Positions 1-6,678 are shown, counted from the stretch's first letter. The stretch: 13,140 nt of DNA from Clostridia bacterium (GCA_022790685.1 JAAVXQ010000091.1:1-13140), one strand, 5' to 3'. Notes: generated by a model not told the origin, from the letters alone. Numbers and translations are program-made.

Positions 1-216
1 GACTATAAACAATGTTCCCCATATAATAATAAATATTATTATTCCTAATAATATCTTTTTTCTTTTTGACGGATTTGATTTTAAAATTAAATGTATTAAT
101 TTTAGCACAAATATTACTGTTGCTATTATTAAAATTATTTTTATACTTCCAATATATCCTATATCGTATTTTCCTACAGTATTTACATCAATTATAATAT
201 TATTCGAGTTATTCAT
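1..216 (-). CDS. Hypothetical membrane protein, N-terminal part (C-terminus outside window)
   Basis: An open frame begins with ATG at 214-216 and runs without a stop off the left edge, giving 72 visible residues (MNNSNNIIID at the start). The start is supported by an AGAGGTGAAAG ribosome binding site at 220-230 and a promoter just upstream. The product is rich in Ile and Leu. Two membrane segments can be seen, about residues 25-46 and 54-72, separated by a short basic loop (KSNPSKRKK), so a small integral membrane protein is likely. No family was recognised and no function is proposed. It lies downstream of the rluA-like gene on the same strand, but a terminator and its own promoter separate them, so it is probably a distinct transcription unit. 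Confidence 0.6.
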   Translation of the reverse strand, partial: MNNSNNIIIDVNTVGKYDIGYIGSIKIILIIATVIFVLKLIHLILKSNPSKRKKILLGIIIFIIIWGTLFIV

Positions 217-235
217 TTGCTTTCACCTCTATTTT

Positions 236-263
236 ATTATATCAAAAAACATAAATATGTAAA
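236..263 (-). promoter_or_regulatory. Sigma-A-type promoter for the left-edge membrane protein gene
   Basis: Read on the minus strand, TTTACA (258-263) is followed after 16 bp by a perfect TATAAT (236-241). The predicted start of transcription, near 229, falls almost on the ribosome binding site, so the leader would be only about a dozen bases. It lies between the terminator of the rluA-like gene and the ATG at 216. Predicted from sequence only. Confidence 0.55.
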
Positions 264-287
264 TTGTTTGTGTGATATTTTCTAATC

Positions 288-321
288 TAAAAAAATGGAG
301 AAATTGTTAAACAATTTCTCC
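288..321 (-). terminator. Rho-independent terminator after the rluA-like gene
   Basis: A perfect 11-bp inverted repeat (GGAGAAATTGT at 297-307 and ACAATTTCTCC at 311-321) encloses a 3-base loop. On the minus strand it is followed by a run of seven T (complement of 289-295). It starts 5 bases past the stop codon of the pseudouridine synthase gene and would end the ispH-methyltransferase-rluA unit. Confidence 0.85.
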
Positions 322-326
322 ACTTT

Positions 327-1001
327 TCATTCCAATATTTTCCAACTTCCTGTAATTTCAGGATAATCTTCAAATTCCATTAATTCTTTTTTTGTAGGAT
401 GTTCAAAACTTAAATAATATGCCCAAAGAGCAAGCTGTTTTCCTCTTCCTCTAGTTCCATATTTTTGATCACCATATAAACTATGTCCTCTTGAAGAAAA
501 TTGTAATCTAATTTGATGGTGTCTTCCTGTATGTAAGTTCACTTTTACTACTGATAAATTAATTTCTTCATTATATTTTATAACTTCATAATCTAAAACA
601 GCTTCTTTACTATTTTTTGTTCCCTCTTTTACAACTTTACTTGTGTTAGTCTTTTCATTTTTTAATAAAAAATCTGTTAGCTTATCTTTTTCTTTATCTA
701 ATTTTCCATCTACTATGCATAAATATTTTTTATGCATTTTTTTATCTCTTACTTGCTCACTTAATCTTCCCGCTGCTTTTGAAGTTTTTGCAAATACCAT
801 AACTCCACCAGTTGGCCTATCTAATCTATGTACTAAACCTAAATAAACTTCTCCTGGTTTATTATATTTTTCTTTTAAATATTTTTTTATTATTGTAAGC
901 ATGTCCATATCTCCTGTTTTATCTCCTTGAGAAGGAATATTTACAGGCTTTTCTACTACAATTATATGATTATCTTCATATAGTACTTTTAAATTTTCCA
1001 T
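327..1001 (-). CDS. RluA-family RNA pseudouridine synthase
   Basis: The 224-residue product is expected to convert specific uridines of rRNA or tRNA to pseudouridine in the cytoplasm. The family signature HRLDRPTGG is at residues 58-66, with the presumed catalytic Asp at 61, and the second conserved block HTGRHHQIRLQ lies near residues 157-167. The N-terminus begins directly with the catalytic domain (VLYEDNHIIVVEKP), with no S4 RNA-binding domain, so this is the short RluA form. Without a search the target uridine cannot be assigned. The gene starts 12 bases after the stop of the frameshifted methyltransferase gene and ends at a strong terminator, making it the last gene of a probable operon with ispH. 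Pairing with another putative RNA-modifying enzyme is consistent with a translation-related role. Confidence 0.85.
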   Translation of the reverse strand: MENLKVLYEDNHIIVVEKPVNIPSQGDKTGDMDMLTIIKKYLKEKYNKPGEVYLGLVHRLDRPTGGVMVFAKTSKAAGRLSEQVRDKKMHKKYLCIVDGKLDKEKDKLTDFLLKNEKTNTSKVVKEGTKNSKEAVLDYEVIKYNEEINLSVVKVNLHTGRHHQIRLQFSSRGHSLYGDQKYGTRGRGKQLALWAYYLSFEHPTKKELMEFEDYPEITGSWKILE

Positions 1002-1013
1002 TTATTTTTCCTT

Positions 1014-1881
1014 TTATTTATTTTCCCATCTTCCATAAATACCACATGGAAGTACTAGTTCTGAATTTGTCATTGGAAGTCCTATTTCTCCTGATGACAA
1101 TTTTCCTTTATATCTTTTTAGTTTTATGCTTAAAATATTTTCTAACACTTTTGAAGATATTCCTGTTGTATAAGAGTTAATTAAGAAGAATAAAGGATTG
1201 TCAGATAAAACTTCAGAACATAATTCTACTAAATCTGATATATTATTCTCAAATTGCCAAACCTCTCCATTTTTTCCTCTTCCATATGATGGTGGATCCA
1301 TTATTATTGCATCATATTTATTTCCTCTTCTTATTTCTCTTCCGAACAAATTTTGTAACATCATCAATAATAAATCTTACTGGTCTATTTGATAATCCAG
1401 AAGAAGCAATATTTTCTTTTGCCCATGTTACCATTCCTTTTGAACTGTCTACATGACATACTTCTGCACCTGCATAACTACAAGCTACTGTTGCTCCTCC
1501 AGTATATGCAAAAAGATTTAAAACTTTAACATTTTTTCTTCCAGAAGCTTGTATTTTATCTATCATCCAATCCCAATTTACTGCTTGTTCTGGAAATAAT
1601 CCTGTATGCTTAAATCCCATTGGTTTTATATTAAATGTTAATTCTTTATACTTTACTTGCCATTTTTCTGGAACTTTTTTATTATATTGCCAAGCACCTC
1701 CACCACTACTACTCCTATTATATCTGGCAAAAGCTGTCTTCCATTTTTCTTTAAATGATTTCTCTTTCCAAATTATTTGTGGATCTGGTCTAATTAAAAT
1801 TATATTTTCCCATCTTTCTAGTTTCTCTCCATCTGCCATATCTAATATTTCATAATCTTTCCAATTTCTTGCTATTTCCAT
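1014..1881 (-). pseudogene. Class I SAM-dependent (rRNA-type) methyltransferase, broken by a 1-base frameshift
   Basis: Two overlapping frames together make one methyltransferase of about 288 residues. The first part (ATG at 1881) carries the FPEQAVNWDWM block near residues 97-107, the SAM-binding motif LNLFAYTGGATVACSYAGA (121-139) and an acidic motif HVDSS. It runs into a stop soon after IDDVTKFV. The rest, with the catalytic-region motif IIMDPPSYGRG and a GLPMTNSELVLPCG C-terminus, continues in the next frame to 1014. The span is 868 bases, one more than a multiple of three, so a single extra base near 1340-1341 explains the break; removing it would give FV-RR-EIRRG. The family resembles RlmI/RlmK-type rRNA cytosine or guanine methyltransferases; the substrate is inferred. 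An AAAGGAAG ribosome binding site precedes the ATG, and ispH ends 16 bases upstream. No slippery heptamer was seen, so programmed frameshifting is unlikely. Confidence 0.8.
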
Positions 1882-1897
1882 AAATCTTCTTCCTTTT

Positions 1898-2747
1898 TTA
1901 TATTTCTAATAATGTATTTTTTACATTTTCTATTATATCTTGTGGTGTTGATGCTCCCGCCATTACTCCAACTTTTTTAACAGTAGAAAAATCAATAATA
2001 TTTAATTGTTCTGGAACTTGTATAAAATAAACATTTTTACAATTCTGCTTTGCTATTTCTGCAAGTTTTTTTGTGTTACTACTGTTTTCTCCACCAATTA
2101 TTATAATAGTTTCAAATTCCTTTGATATTTTCATCATTTCAGCTTGTCTATTTTCTGTTGCAGAGCAAATAGTTTTTTCAAATTCTACTTCTGTTTCAGC
2201 AAAATTTGTATATATTTCTTCTAAAATATCCTCAAATTTCAAACTAGAAAATGTAGTTTGTGCTACTACAAAAACTTTTGTACAATTTGATTTTTCATAT
2301 TTCATATATGCATCTAATATATCATCTTCTGTTTCAACTATAAAACTGTTGTCAGAAAAACTAGCACTTCCTGTAGACTCTGGATGGTTTTTTACTCCTA
2401 TTATAATAGTAAAATATTCCTTAGGCTTGTCTAATATTTTTTTATGAATTAATTTAACATTTCCACAAGTTGCATCTACTATCTTTAGATTTCTTTCTTT
2501 AGCCTTTTCATAATCTTCCTTTTTTGCTCCATGTGATCTAAACAAAACAGTTTTTCCATTTGGAATTTCTTTTAGGTCTTGAACTGTTTTCATACCTTTT
2601 GCTTCAAGTTTTTCTACAACTTGCTTATTATGAACAAGTTCTCCATAGCAATATATTTCTTCCTCTTTTAGTAAATCTTCTGCTATTTTTACTGCATTTG
2701 CAACTCCGATTGCAAAAACCAGCTAATTTTCCAACTACTACTTCCAC
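1898..2747 (-). pseudogene. ispH: 4-hydroxy-3-methylbut-2-enyl diphosphate reductase (IspH/LytB), with a 1-base frameshift near the N-terminus
   Basis: IspH is the [4Fe-4S] enzyme of the last step of the MEP isoprenoid pathway, making IPP and DMAPP. The intact downstream frame (ATG at 2593, 231 residues) shows FRSHGA, VDATCGNV with a cluster Cys, NHPESTGS, VVAQTTFS, ICSATENRQ with another cluster Cys, and the C-terminal GVMAGASTPQ. The real start lies upstream: GTG at 2745-2747, 6 bases after AAGGAG, encodes VEVVVGKLAGFC, which holds the first cluster Cys. After that Cys four bases (2708-2711) stand where three are expected. The frame then continues GVANAVKIAEDLL and joins the downstream part. 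The span is 850 bases, one over a multiple of three; corrected, it gives about 282 residues, the usual size. Translation from the internal ATG alone would lack the first cluster Cys and should be inactive. Because the gene is normally essential in MEP-dependent bacteria, a sequencing or assembly error is plausible. Confidence 0.88.
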
Positions 2748-2764
2748 TTTTTTCTCCTTATATT

Positions 2765-2869
2765 TTATAATGTTTGTAAAACCATAACAAAATTATAAAG
2801 TAAATATATTAATACTCCAAAACTTATGCTTGTACATAAAACTAAAACACTTAACCATAACTTTTTCAT
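2765..2869 (-). CDS. 34-residue single-pass membrane micropeptide upstream of ispH
   Basis: A short frame starts with ATG at 2867-2869 and ends with TAA at 2765-2767. AAAAAGGAG sits 8 bases before the ATG, as strong a ribosome binding site as those of the neighbouring genes. The peptide begins MKKLWLSVLVL, has one continuous hydrophobic stretch over about residues 4-32 and ends in VMVLQTL, so it would be a single-pass membrane peptide with a basic N-terminus. It could instead be read as a signal-peptide-like leader without a mature part. Its stop lies 17 bases before the ispH GTG start, so the two are likely cotranscribed and perhaps translationally linked. No family was recognised. The size is small enough that chance cannot be excluded; the RBS and spacing are the main support. 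Confidence 0.5.
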   Translation of the reverse strand: MKKLWLSVLVLCTSISFGVLIYLLYNFVMVLQTL

Positions 2870-3049
2870 AAATAAAACTCCTTTTTATTTAAAATATATT
2901 AATATATATTCGTTTTAGAAGTTTAATATGAATAGTTTTCATCTACTTTATTTTTTATATTTTGCCAGAAACTTCAAGTTTTTTTATCATCTTAATTTTC
3001 TTTTATCAAAATCGACATATATTTTTAATATTTATCTATTATTATAATA

Positions 3050-4840
3050 TTATTTATCTAGTTCTTCTTTTATCTTCTCTGCTAAAGTTTTATTTATTCC
3101 ACTTATTTCACATATTTCTTCAATTTTGGCTTCTTTTATTTTACTTATACTACCAAACTTTTTAATTAATGCTACTCTCTTTTTTTCTCCAATTCCAGCT
3201 ATATAATCTAATTTTGATTTTGTCATTTCTTTATCTCTTATTTTTCTATGATATTCAATAGCTGTATTATGAACCTCATCTTGCAAATTTGTTATAAAAT
3301 GGAATAAACTTTCTGATATATTAAATTCTTTTCTATTACTATCTATTAATGCTCTAGTAGAATGTTTATCGTCCTTTACCATACCAAATACTGGAATATC
3401 TATATCATTTTCTCTTAAGGCTTCTTTTATAGCTCTAATCTGTGTTATTCCACCATCTGCTAAAATTAAGTCTGGAAGTTCTCCAAATCCACCTTTTGGA
3501 TTTTCTATTGAATGTTTTACTCTTCTTGAAACCACTTCCATCATACATTTTGGATCATCTTGTTCAAATACAGTTTTAATTTTAAATCTTCTTGATAAAT
3601 TTCTTTTTATAACTCCATTTTGTGCTACGCACATACCTGCTACAATAAAATTTCCTGAAATATTTGAAATGTCAAAACTTTCTATTTTTATTGGAATTTT
3701 TTCTAATTCTAAAGTTTCTTTTAGTTCTTTTAATATTTCTGTTTTATCTTGAACCTTATTTTCTAAGGTGATTTTGCTATTCATTTCAGCCATTTCTACA
3801 AATCTTAATTTTTCACCTTTTTGAGGACTCTTAAGTTCCACTTTTCTTCCAGCTTTATCAGATAACCATTTTTCTAAAACTTCTTTTTCTTCTAAATCGT
3901 ATCTAAGCATTATTTTATTTGGAAATTCTTTTTTTTCCATATAAAATTGTTTTATAAAGCCTGACACAATTTCCGATTCTTCCATCTCTTTTAGTTCATC
4001 AAAAAAGTAATTTTCTCTGCCTATCATCTTACTTCCTCTTACAAAAAAGATTTCTATACAAACAGTTACTTCATTTTTATATAATCCAATAACATCTATA
4101 TTGTTTTCAGATATATTAGATACTTTTTGCTTTTCAGAAACTCTTTCTATTGCTAAAATTCTATCTCTTATTGTTGCTGCTTTTTCATATTCTTGTTTTA
4201 GTGCACATTCTTGCATTTCATTTTTTAAATTTCTAATTATTTGATCTATTTTTCCATCTAGTAACATTATAATTTGATCTATTTGTTTTCTATATTCTTC
4301 TTTTGATACATATCCCATGCATGGAGCTAAGCATTTTTTTATATGATAATTTAAGCATGCTCTGTCTTTATTTTTAAAATTTTTGCACTGTCTTATTTGA
4401 AATTTTTCTTTTATAAAATTTATCATTTCTTTTGCACTACCAGAACTTGCATATGGACCAAAATATTTCGCACCATCATTTAATAATCTTCTAGTCATGT
4501 ATATATTAGGATAATCAGACTTTACATCTATTCTAATATATGGATATGTTTTATCATCTTTTAAAAGAACATTAAATCTTGGTCTGTATTTTTTTATTAA
4601 ATTACATTCTAAAATTAATGCTTCATCTTCACTTCCAACAACAATATACTCAAAGTGATCTATTAAAGAAACCATTTTTTCTATTCTAGCTGTTTTATTA
4701 TTTTTTCTAAAATATTGTCTAACTCTATTTTTTAATACAACAGCTTTCCCAACATATATAACATTATCTAATTTATCCTTCATTATATAAACACCAGGTT
4801 TATCTGGTAATTTTTTTAGTTCAGCTTCTATATCAAACAT
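3050..4840 (-). CDS. uvrC: Excinuclease ABC subunit C (UvrC)
   Basis: UvrC makes both incisions around bulky DNA lesions in nucleotide excision repair, acting with UvrA and UvrB. The 596-residue product has the normal length. It shows an N-terminal GIY-YIG nuclease domain (GVYIM at 16-20, IYVGKA at 28-33, Arg39, Glu78). The four-Cys cluster follows (Cys152, 162, 170, 174), matching the spacing reported for an Fe-S site in UvrC proteins. A UVR motif for UvrB contact lies at about 204-235 and the RNase H-like nuclease domain around 385-500 (FDISN with Asp390, LADGG with Asp462, DDKHSTR with His493). A C-terminal pair of helix-hairpin-helix motifs spans about 544-596 (IAGIGEKKR). All catalytic residues seem present. 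GGAG lies 8-9 bases before the ATG. hpt ends 39 bases upstream on the same strand, so the two are probably cotranscribed. No convincing terminator was seen after the stop. Confidence 0.97.
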   Translation of the reverse strand: MFDIEAELKKLPDKPGVYIMKDKLDNVIYVGKAVVLKNRVRQYFRKNNKTARIEKMVSLIDHFEYIVVGSEDEALILECNLIKKYRPRFNVLLKDDKTYPYIRIDVKSDYPNIYMTRRLLNDGAKYFGPYASSGSAKEMINFIKEKFQIRQCKNFKNKDRACLNYHIKKCLAPCMGYVSKEEYRKQIDQIIMLLDGKIDQIIRNLKNEMQECALKQEYEKAATIRDRILAIERVSEKQKVSNISENNIDVIGLYKNEVTVCIEIFFVRGSKMIGRENYFFDELKEMEESEIVSGFIKQFYMEKKEFPNKIMLRYDLEEKEVLEKWLSDKAGRKVELKSPQKGEKLRFVEMAEMNSKITLENKVQDKTEILKELKETLELEKIPIKIESFDISNISGNFIVAGMCVAQNGVIKRNLSRRFKIKTVFEQDDPKCMMEVVSRRVKHSIENPKGGFGELPDLILADGGITQIRAIKEALRENDIDIPVFGMVKDDKHSTRALIDSNRKEFNISESLFHFITNLQDEVHNTAIEYHRKIRDKEMTKSKLDYIAGIGEKKRVALIKKFGSISKIKEAKIEEICEISGINKTLAEKIKEELDK

Positions 4841-4879
4841 TATTTTTCTCCATATTTAACCTTATATGTTTTTATAGCT

Positions 4880-5392
4880 TTATTCTATATATCCAATATA
4901 TGGTAGATTTCTTCCTCTTTCATCTACATCAAATCCATATCCTACTACAAATTTATTCGGAATTTCATATCCAACATAATCTACTAAAACTTCAACTTTT
5001 CTTCTTTCCTTTTTATCTAAAAGTACCGCTATTTTTAAAGAATTAGGATTCCTTGCAAGTAAGTTTTCTTTTAAAACTTTTAAAGTATAGCCTGTATCAA
5101 TAATATCTTCAACAATAATAACATCTTTTCCCTCAATATCAAAACTTAAGTCTTTAATTATTGATATTTTTCCTGTACTTTCTGTTCCATTATAACTTGA
5201 AACCTGCATAACTTCTAAAATTATTGGCGTTTTCATTTTCTTTACTAAATCTACTGTAAAAAATACTGCACCTTTTAATATTGAAATTATAACTACTTCT
5301 TTTCCTTTATAATCACTATCTATTTTTTCTGCTAATTCTTTAATTCTTTTTTGAATTTTTTCTTCTTCAAACAATACTTTTAAATTTTCCAT
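4880..5392 (-). CDS. hpt: Hypoxanthine-guanine phosphoribosyltransferase
   Basis: The enzyme salvages hypoxanthine and guanine by joining them to PRPP to form IMP and GMP in the cytoplasm. The 170-residue length is typical of bacterial Hpt. The PRPP-binding motif VIIVEDIIDTGYTL is at residues 91-104, the SILKGAVFF loop at about 37-45, a flexible-loop region with SSYNG near 65-69, and the C-terminal purine and metal-binding segment VGYGFDVDERGRNLPYIG at 150-167. The start ATG is preceded by AAAAAGGAG and by a strong promoter. In many Firmicutes hpt sits beside tilS and ftsH; here it is instead followed by uvrC after 39 bases, with no terminator visible between them, which suggests an hpt-uvrC transcript. 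Confidence 0.95.
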   Translation of the reverse strand: MENLKVLFEEEKIQKRIKELAEKIDSDYKGKEVVIISILKGAVFFTVDLVKKMKTPIILEVMQVSSYNGTESTGKISIIKDLSFDIEGKDVIIVEDIIDTGYTLKVLKENLLARNPNSLKIAVLLDKKERRKVEVLVDYVGYEIPNKFVVGYGFDVDERGRNLPYIGYIE

Positions 5393-5423
5393 TTTTACTC
5401 CTTTTTAAGTAAATTATGTTTGT

Positions 5424-5452
5424 ATTATAGCATTTATCAAGTTTTTTTACAA
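5424..5452 (-). promoter_or_regulatory. Extended -10 promoter for hpt-uvrC
   Basis: On the minus strand, TTGTAA (5447-5452) is followed by a 17-bp spacer and a perfect TATAAT (5424-5429). The spacer ends in TGC, which gives an extended -10 element. It lies 31 bases upstream of the hpt start codon, downstream of the terminator of the cysteine-rich gene, so hpt transcription is independent of that gene. Confidence 0.7.
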
Positions 5453-5550
5453 GATAAATAGAAAGTAGTTTTTTGTATTTTAGTATTTTTTATCTTACAA
5501 TTTAAATATTAATAATATATAAAGTTACTATATATATAAATTACAAAGCC

Positions 5551-5590
5551 AAAAGAGCCCACACTTGTTTTATCAAATGTGGGCTCTTTT
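5551..5590 (-). terminator. Rho-independent terminator of the cysteine-rich protein gene
   Basis: A perfect 13-bp inverted repeat (AAAAGAGCCCACA at 5551-5563 and TGTGGGCTCTTTT at 5578-5590) surrounds a 14-base loop that can pair further (CTTG with CAAA-side bases, imperfect). Its GC-rich core stands out from the AT-rich surroundings. T tracts flank both sides, so it may act in both directions; it sits 12 bases past the stop at 5603. Confidence 0.85.
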
Positions 5591-5602
5591 CTCCTTTAGG
5601 AG

Positions 5603-6205
5603 TTAATCAGAAATTTCCAGCTTGTAAAAATACTCATATACCTCAAATAAAATATCTTGATACGGAAACCAGTCCATAGCCGCTTGGAATTCGCTATAAA
5701 GACAAGTGCAGGTATCCAGTATATGTATCTTTGGCACCACCATTCTTCCGCCTTTTGGCCGTTTTCTGTAGGTCAATTTGCAACCATTGGGCCCTTGTAA
5801 TCTGCAGCCTGTGTCCCGGATAGCATCTGGATGTACCACATCTACAATACCTTTTCCGATATTCCTTGTGCGAAGATATAAAATTCCGTCTCCTCTTAAT
5901 AATTTTTCTTTCACCACCTTCATTTTTCTTATGTCACTGTAGTAGTGCATAGTGTCGAAAGCCGCATCCTGTCTGTCGAGCATCCACTTAAGTTCAATAG
6001 AAGTATATCCTCTTTTTAAAAAGGCTTTCAAGTATTTAACTCTATCTTCCCGTGAACACGGATAGGTAAAAACATGAAAGTCCTCAGGAGAATAGCAACA
6101 CCCACATCTAGCACAACACTCTTCGCCTTTGCAGATTTTGCACATTTCTCCTATACAGATTTTCTTCTCATCGAATTTAGGTGGTATTACAAAATTAACT
6201 CCCAT
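5603..6205 (-). CDS. Cysteine-rich protein of unknown function, possibly YkgJ-like metal-chelating; likely acquired by transfer
   Basis: The 200-residue product has 13 cysteines. Nine lie in the N-terminal quarter (17, 22, 25, 30, 31, 34, 36, 37, 50), including CIGEMCKIC and ECCARCGCC. Four lie in the C-terminal half (134 and 142 in GCRLQGPNGC, 166 and 168 in CTC). The later part, CxLQxxxGCxLTYRKRP followed by a distal Cys pair, resembles the zinc- or iron-chelating YkgJ-type cysteine cluster families. That link is by pattern only, and no reaction is proposed. There is no signal peptide or membrane segment, so it is probably cytoplasmic. Base composition is unlike its neighbours: 29 of 60 bases are G or C at 5701-5760, against 15 of 60 in part of glmS (7201-7260). 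It has its own TATAAT promoter, an AGGAGG site 8 bases before the ATG and its own terminator, forming a one-gene cassette between hpt and glmS. Confidence 0.85.
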   Translation of the reverse strand: MGVNFVIPPKFDEKKICIGEMCKICKGEECCARCGCCYSPEDFHVFTYPCSREDRVKYLKAFLKRGYTSIELKWMLDRQDAAFDTMHYYSDIRKMKVVKEKLLRGDGILYLRTRNIGKGIVDVVHPDAIRDTGCRLQGPNGCKLTYRKRPKGGRMVVPKIHILDTCTCLYSEFQAAMDWFPYQDILFEVYEYFYKLEISD

Positions 6206-6248
6206 CTCTCTTTCCTCCTGAATCGTATTTTATGTCAGAGTTTATTTT

Positions 6249-6265
6249 ATGTAAACGCTTATAAC
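6249..6265 (-). promoter_or_regulatory. Possible cre-like (CcpA/LacI-family) operator over the transcription start
   Basis: ATGTAAACGCTTATAAC (as read on the plus strand) contains the LacI-family core AAACGCTT at 6253-6260. It fits the catabolite-responsive element pattern WTGNAARCGNWWWCAWW except at the distal C and the last base. It covers the predicted start of transcription, about 7 bases past the -10 box at 6267-6272, a usual place for repression. Recognised by eye only; the match is imperfect. Confidence 0.35.
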
Positions 6266-6266
6266 C

Positions 6267-6295
6267 ATTATACTATTTTTATGAATATTTGTCCA
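6267..6295 (-). promoter_or_regulatory. Sigma-A promoter for the cysteine-rich protein gene
   Basis: On the minus strand TGGACA (6290-6295) is followed by exactly 17 bp and a perfect TATAAT (6267-6272), near consensus. The leader is about 55 bases long and ends in an AGGAGG site at 6214-6219, 8 bases before the ATG at 6205. Confidence 0.75.
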
Positions 6296-6315
6296 GTTTT
6301 AAGCTTACTATTAAT

Positions 6316-6335
6316 CTTTATACCTTTTTATAAAG
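6316..6335. repeat. Small perfect inverted repeat between divergent promoters
   Basis: CTTTATA (6316-6322) and TATAAAG (6329-6335) form a 7-bp palindrome with a 6-base centre. It lies between the leftward promoter at 6267-6295 and the rightward glmS promoter at 6380-6408. It might be an operator, but in DNA this AT-rich such a repeat can occur by chance. Confidence 0.25.
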
Positions 6336-6379
6336 CTAATTAAATTAATAAACTACCCTTCATTTTTTAAAAAATTAAT

Positions 6380-6408
6380 TTGACACTTTTATATTTTTTG
6401 CATATTAT
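6380..6408 (+). promoter_or_regulatory. Sigma-A promoter for glmS
   Basis: A perfect TTGACA (6380-6385) is followed after 17 bp by TATTAT (6403-6408), one mismatch from consensus. Transcription would start near 6415, giving a leader of about 260 bases that contains the ribozyme. Confidence 0.75.
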
Positions 6409-6473
6409 ATAGAAAATAAGCTTATATTTCTTATATAACTTATATAAAAAATAGTAGTAAGCAAATATTTTTT

Positions 6474-6481
6474 AAAGGAGG
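6474..6481 (+). promoter_or_regulatory. Orphan Shine-Dalgarno-like AAAGGAGG just before the ribozyme cleavage site
   Basis: AAAGGAGG is a near-perfect anti-SD match, but no ATG, GTG or TTG follows at a useful distance; an ATT directly followed by TAA is the only nearby candidate. It lies 15 bases upstream of the predicted ribozyme cleavage point. By analogy with STAB-SD elements it could bind 30S subunits and protect the 5' end of the uncleaved message. That role is inference. Confidence 0.35.
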
Positions 6482-6490
6482 AAAATAAAA

Positions 6491-6612
6491 ATTTAAGCGC
6501 CTGGACTATACATAGTTGACGAGGTCTAGAGTTATCGAAATATTCGGCGGATGCTCTAGTGGTACATAAAATTACTACCATATGTATTTTAAAAAAATAA
6601 TAGTAATATTAT
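6491..6612 (+). ncRNA. glmS ribozyme (glucosamine-6-phosphate-activated self-cleaving riboswitch)
   Basis: The leader of glmS contains the conserved glmS ribozyme core: AAGCGCC at 6495-6501, TTGACGAGG at 6516-6524, GTTATCGA at 6531-6538 and TCGGCGGATG at 6544-6553. The bases between conserved blocks pair as expected. CTAGAG (6526-6531) pairs with CTCTAG (6554-6559), a short hairpin ACTA/TAGT occupies 6505-6516, TGGTA (6560-6564) can pair with TACCA (6576-6580), and ATTACTA (6571-6577) with TAGTAAT (6601-6607). Cleavage is expected between A6496 and G6497. In this class glucosamine 6-phosphate is the cofactor for cleavage, and the cut message is degraded, so the product of GlmS shuts off its own gene. 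The first hairpin is very short. The 3' limit is approximate; the glmS ATG follows about 65 bases later. Confidence 0.93.
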
Positions 6613-6678
6613 AACAAAAAAAATACAAGTAATTTAGCTTACACCTATTTTAATTTTAAGAAAGGTGATTTAATATAT

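Noticed and set aside
1318..1367. Programmed ribosomal frameshift between the two methyltransferase frames
   Set aside because: No slippery heptamer, downstream pseudoknot or internal SD is visible at 1330-1345, and the neighbouring ispH has a similar single-base break, so a mutation or sequence error is simpler.
2073..2447. Plus-strand open frame of 124 codons
   Set aside because: It lies antisense within ispH, has no RBS and is a low-complexity hydrophobic translation, typical of a shadow frame in AT-rich DNA.
2870..3049. Possible extra peptide (11 codons), promoter or terminator between uvrC and the micropeptide
   Set aside because: Only very AT-rich sequence, a weak ATGAA/TTCAT repeat at 2928-2942 and a 7-bp repeat with a long spacer were seen; none is convincing.
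6074..6343. Plus-strand open frame of 89 codons overlapping the cysteine-rich gene
   Set aside because: Antisense to the start and promoter of that gene, and without its own signals.
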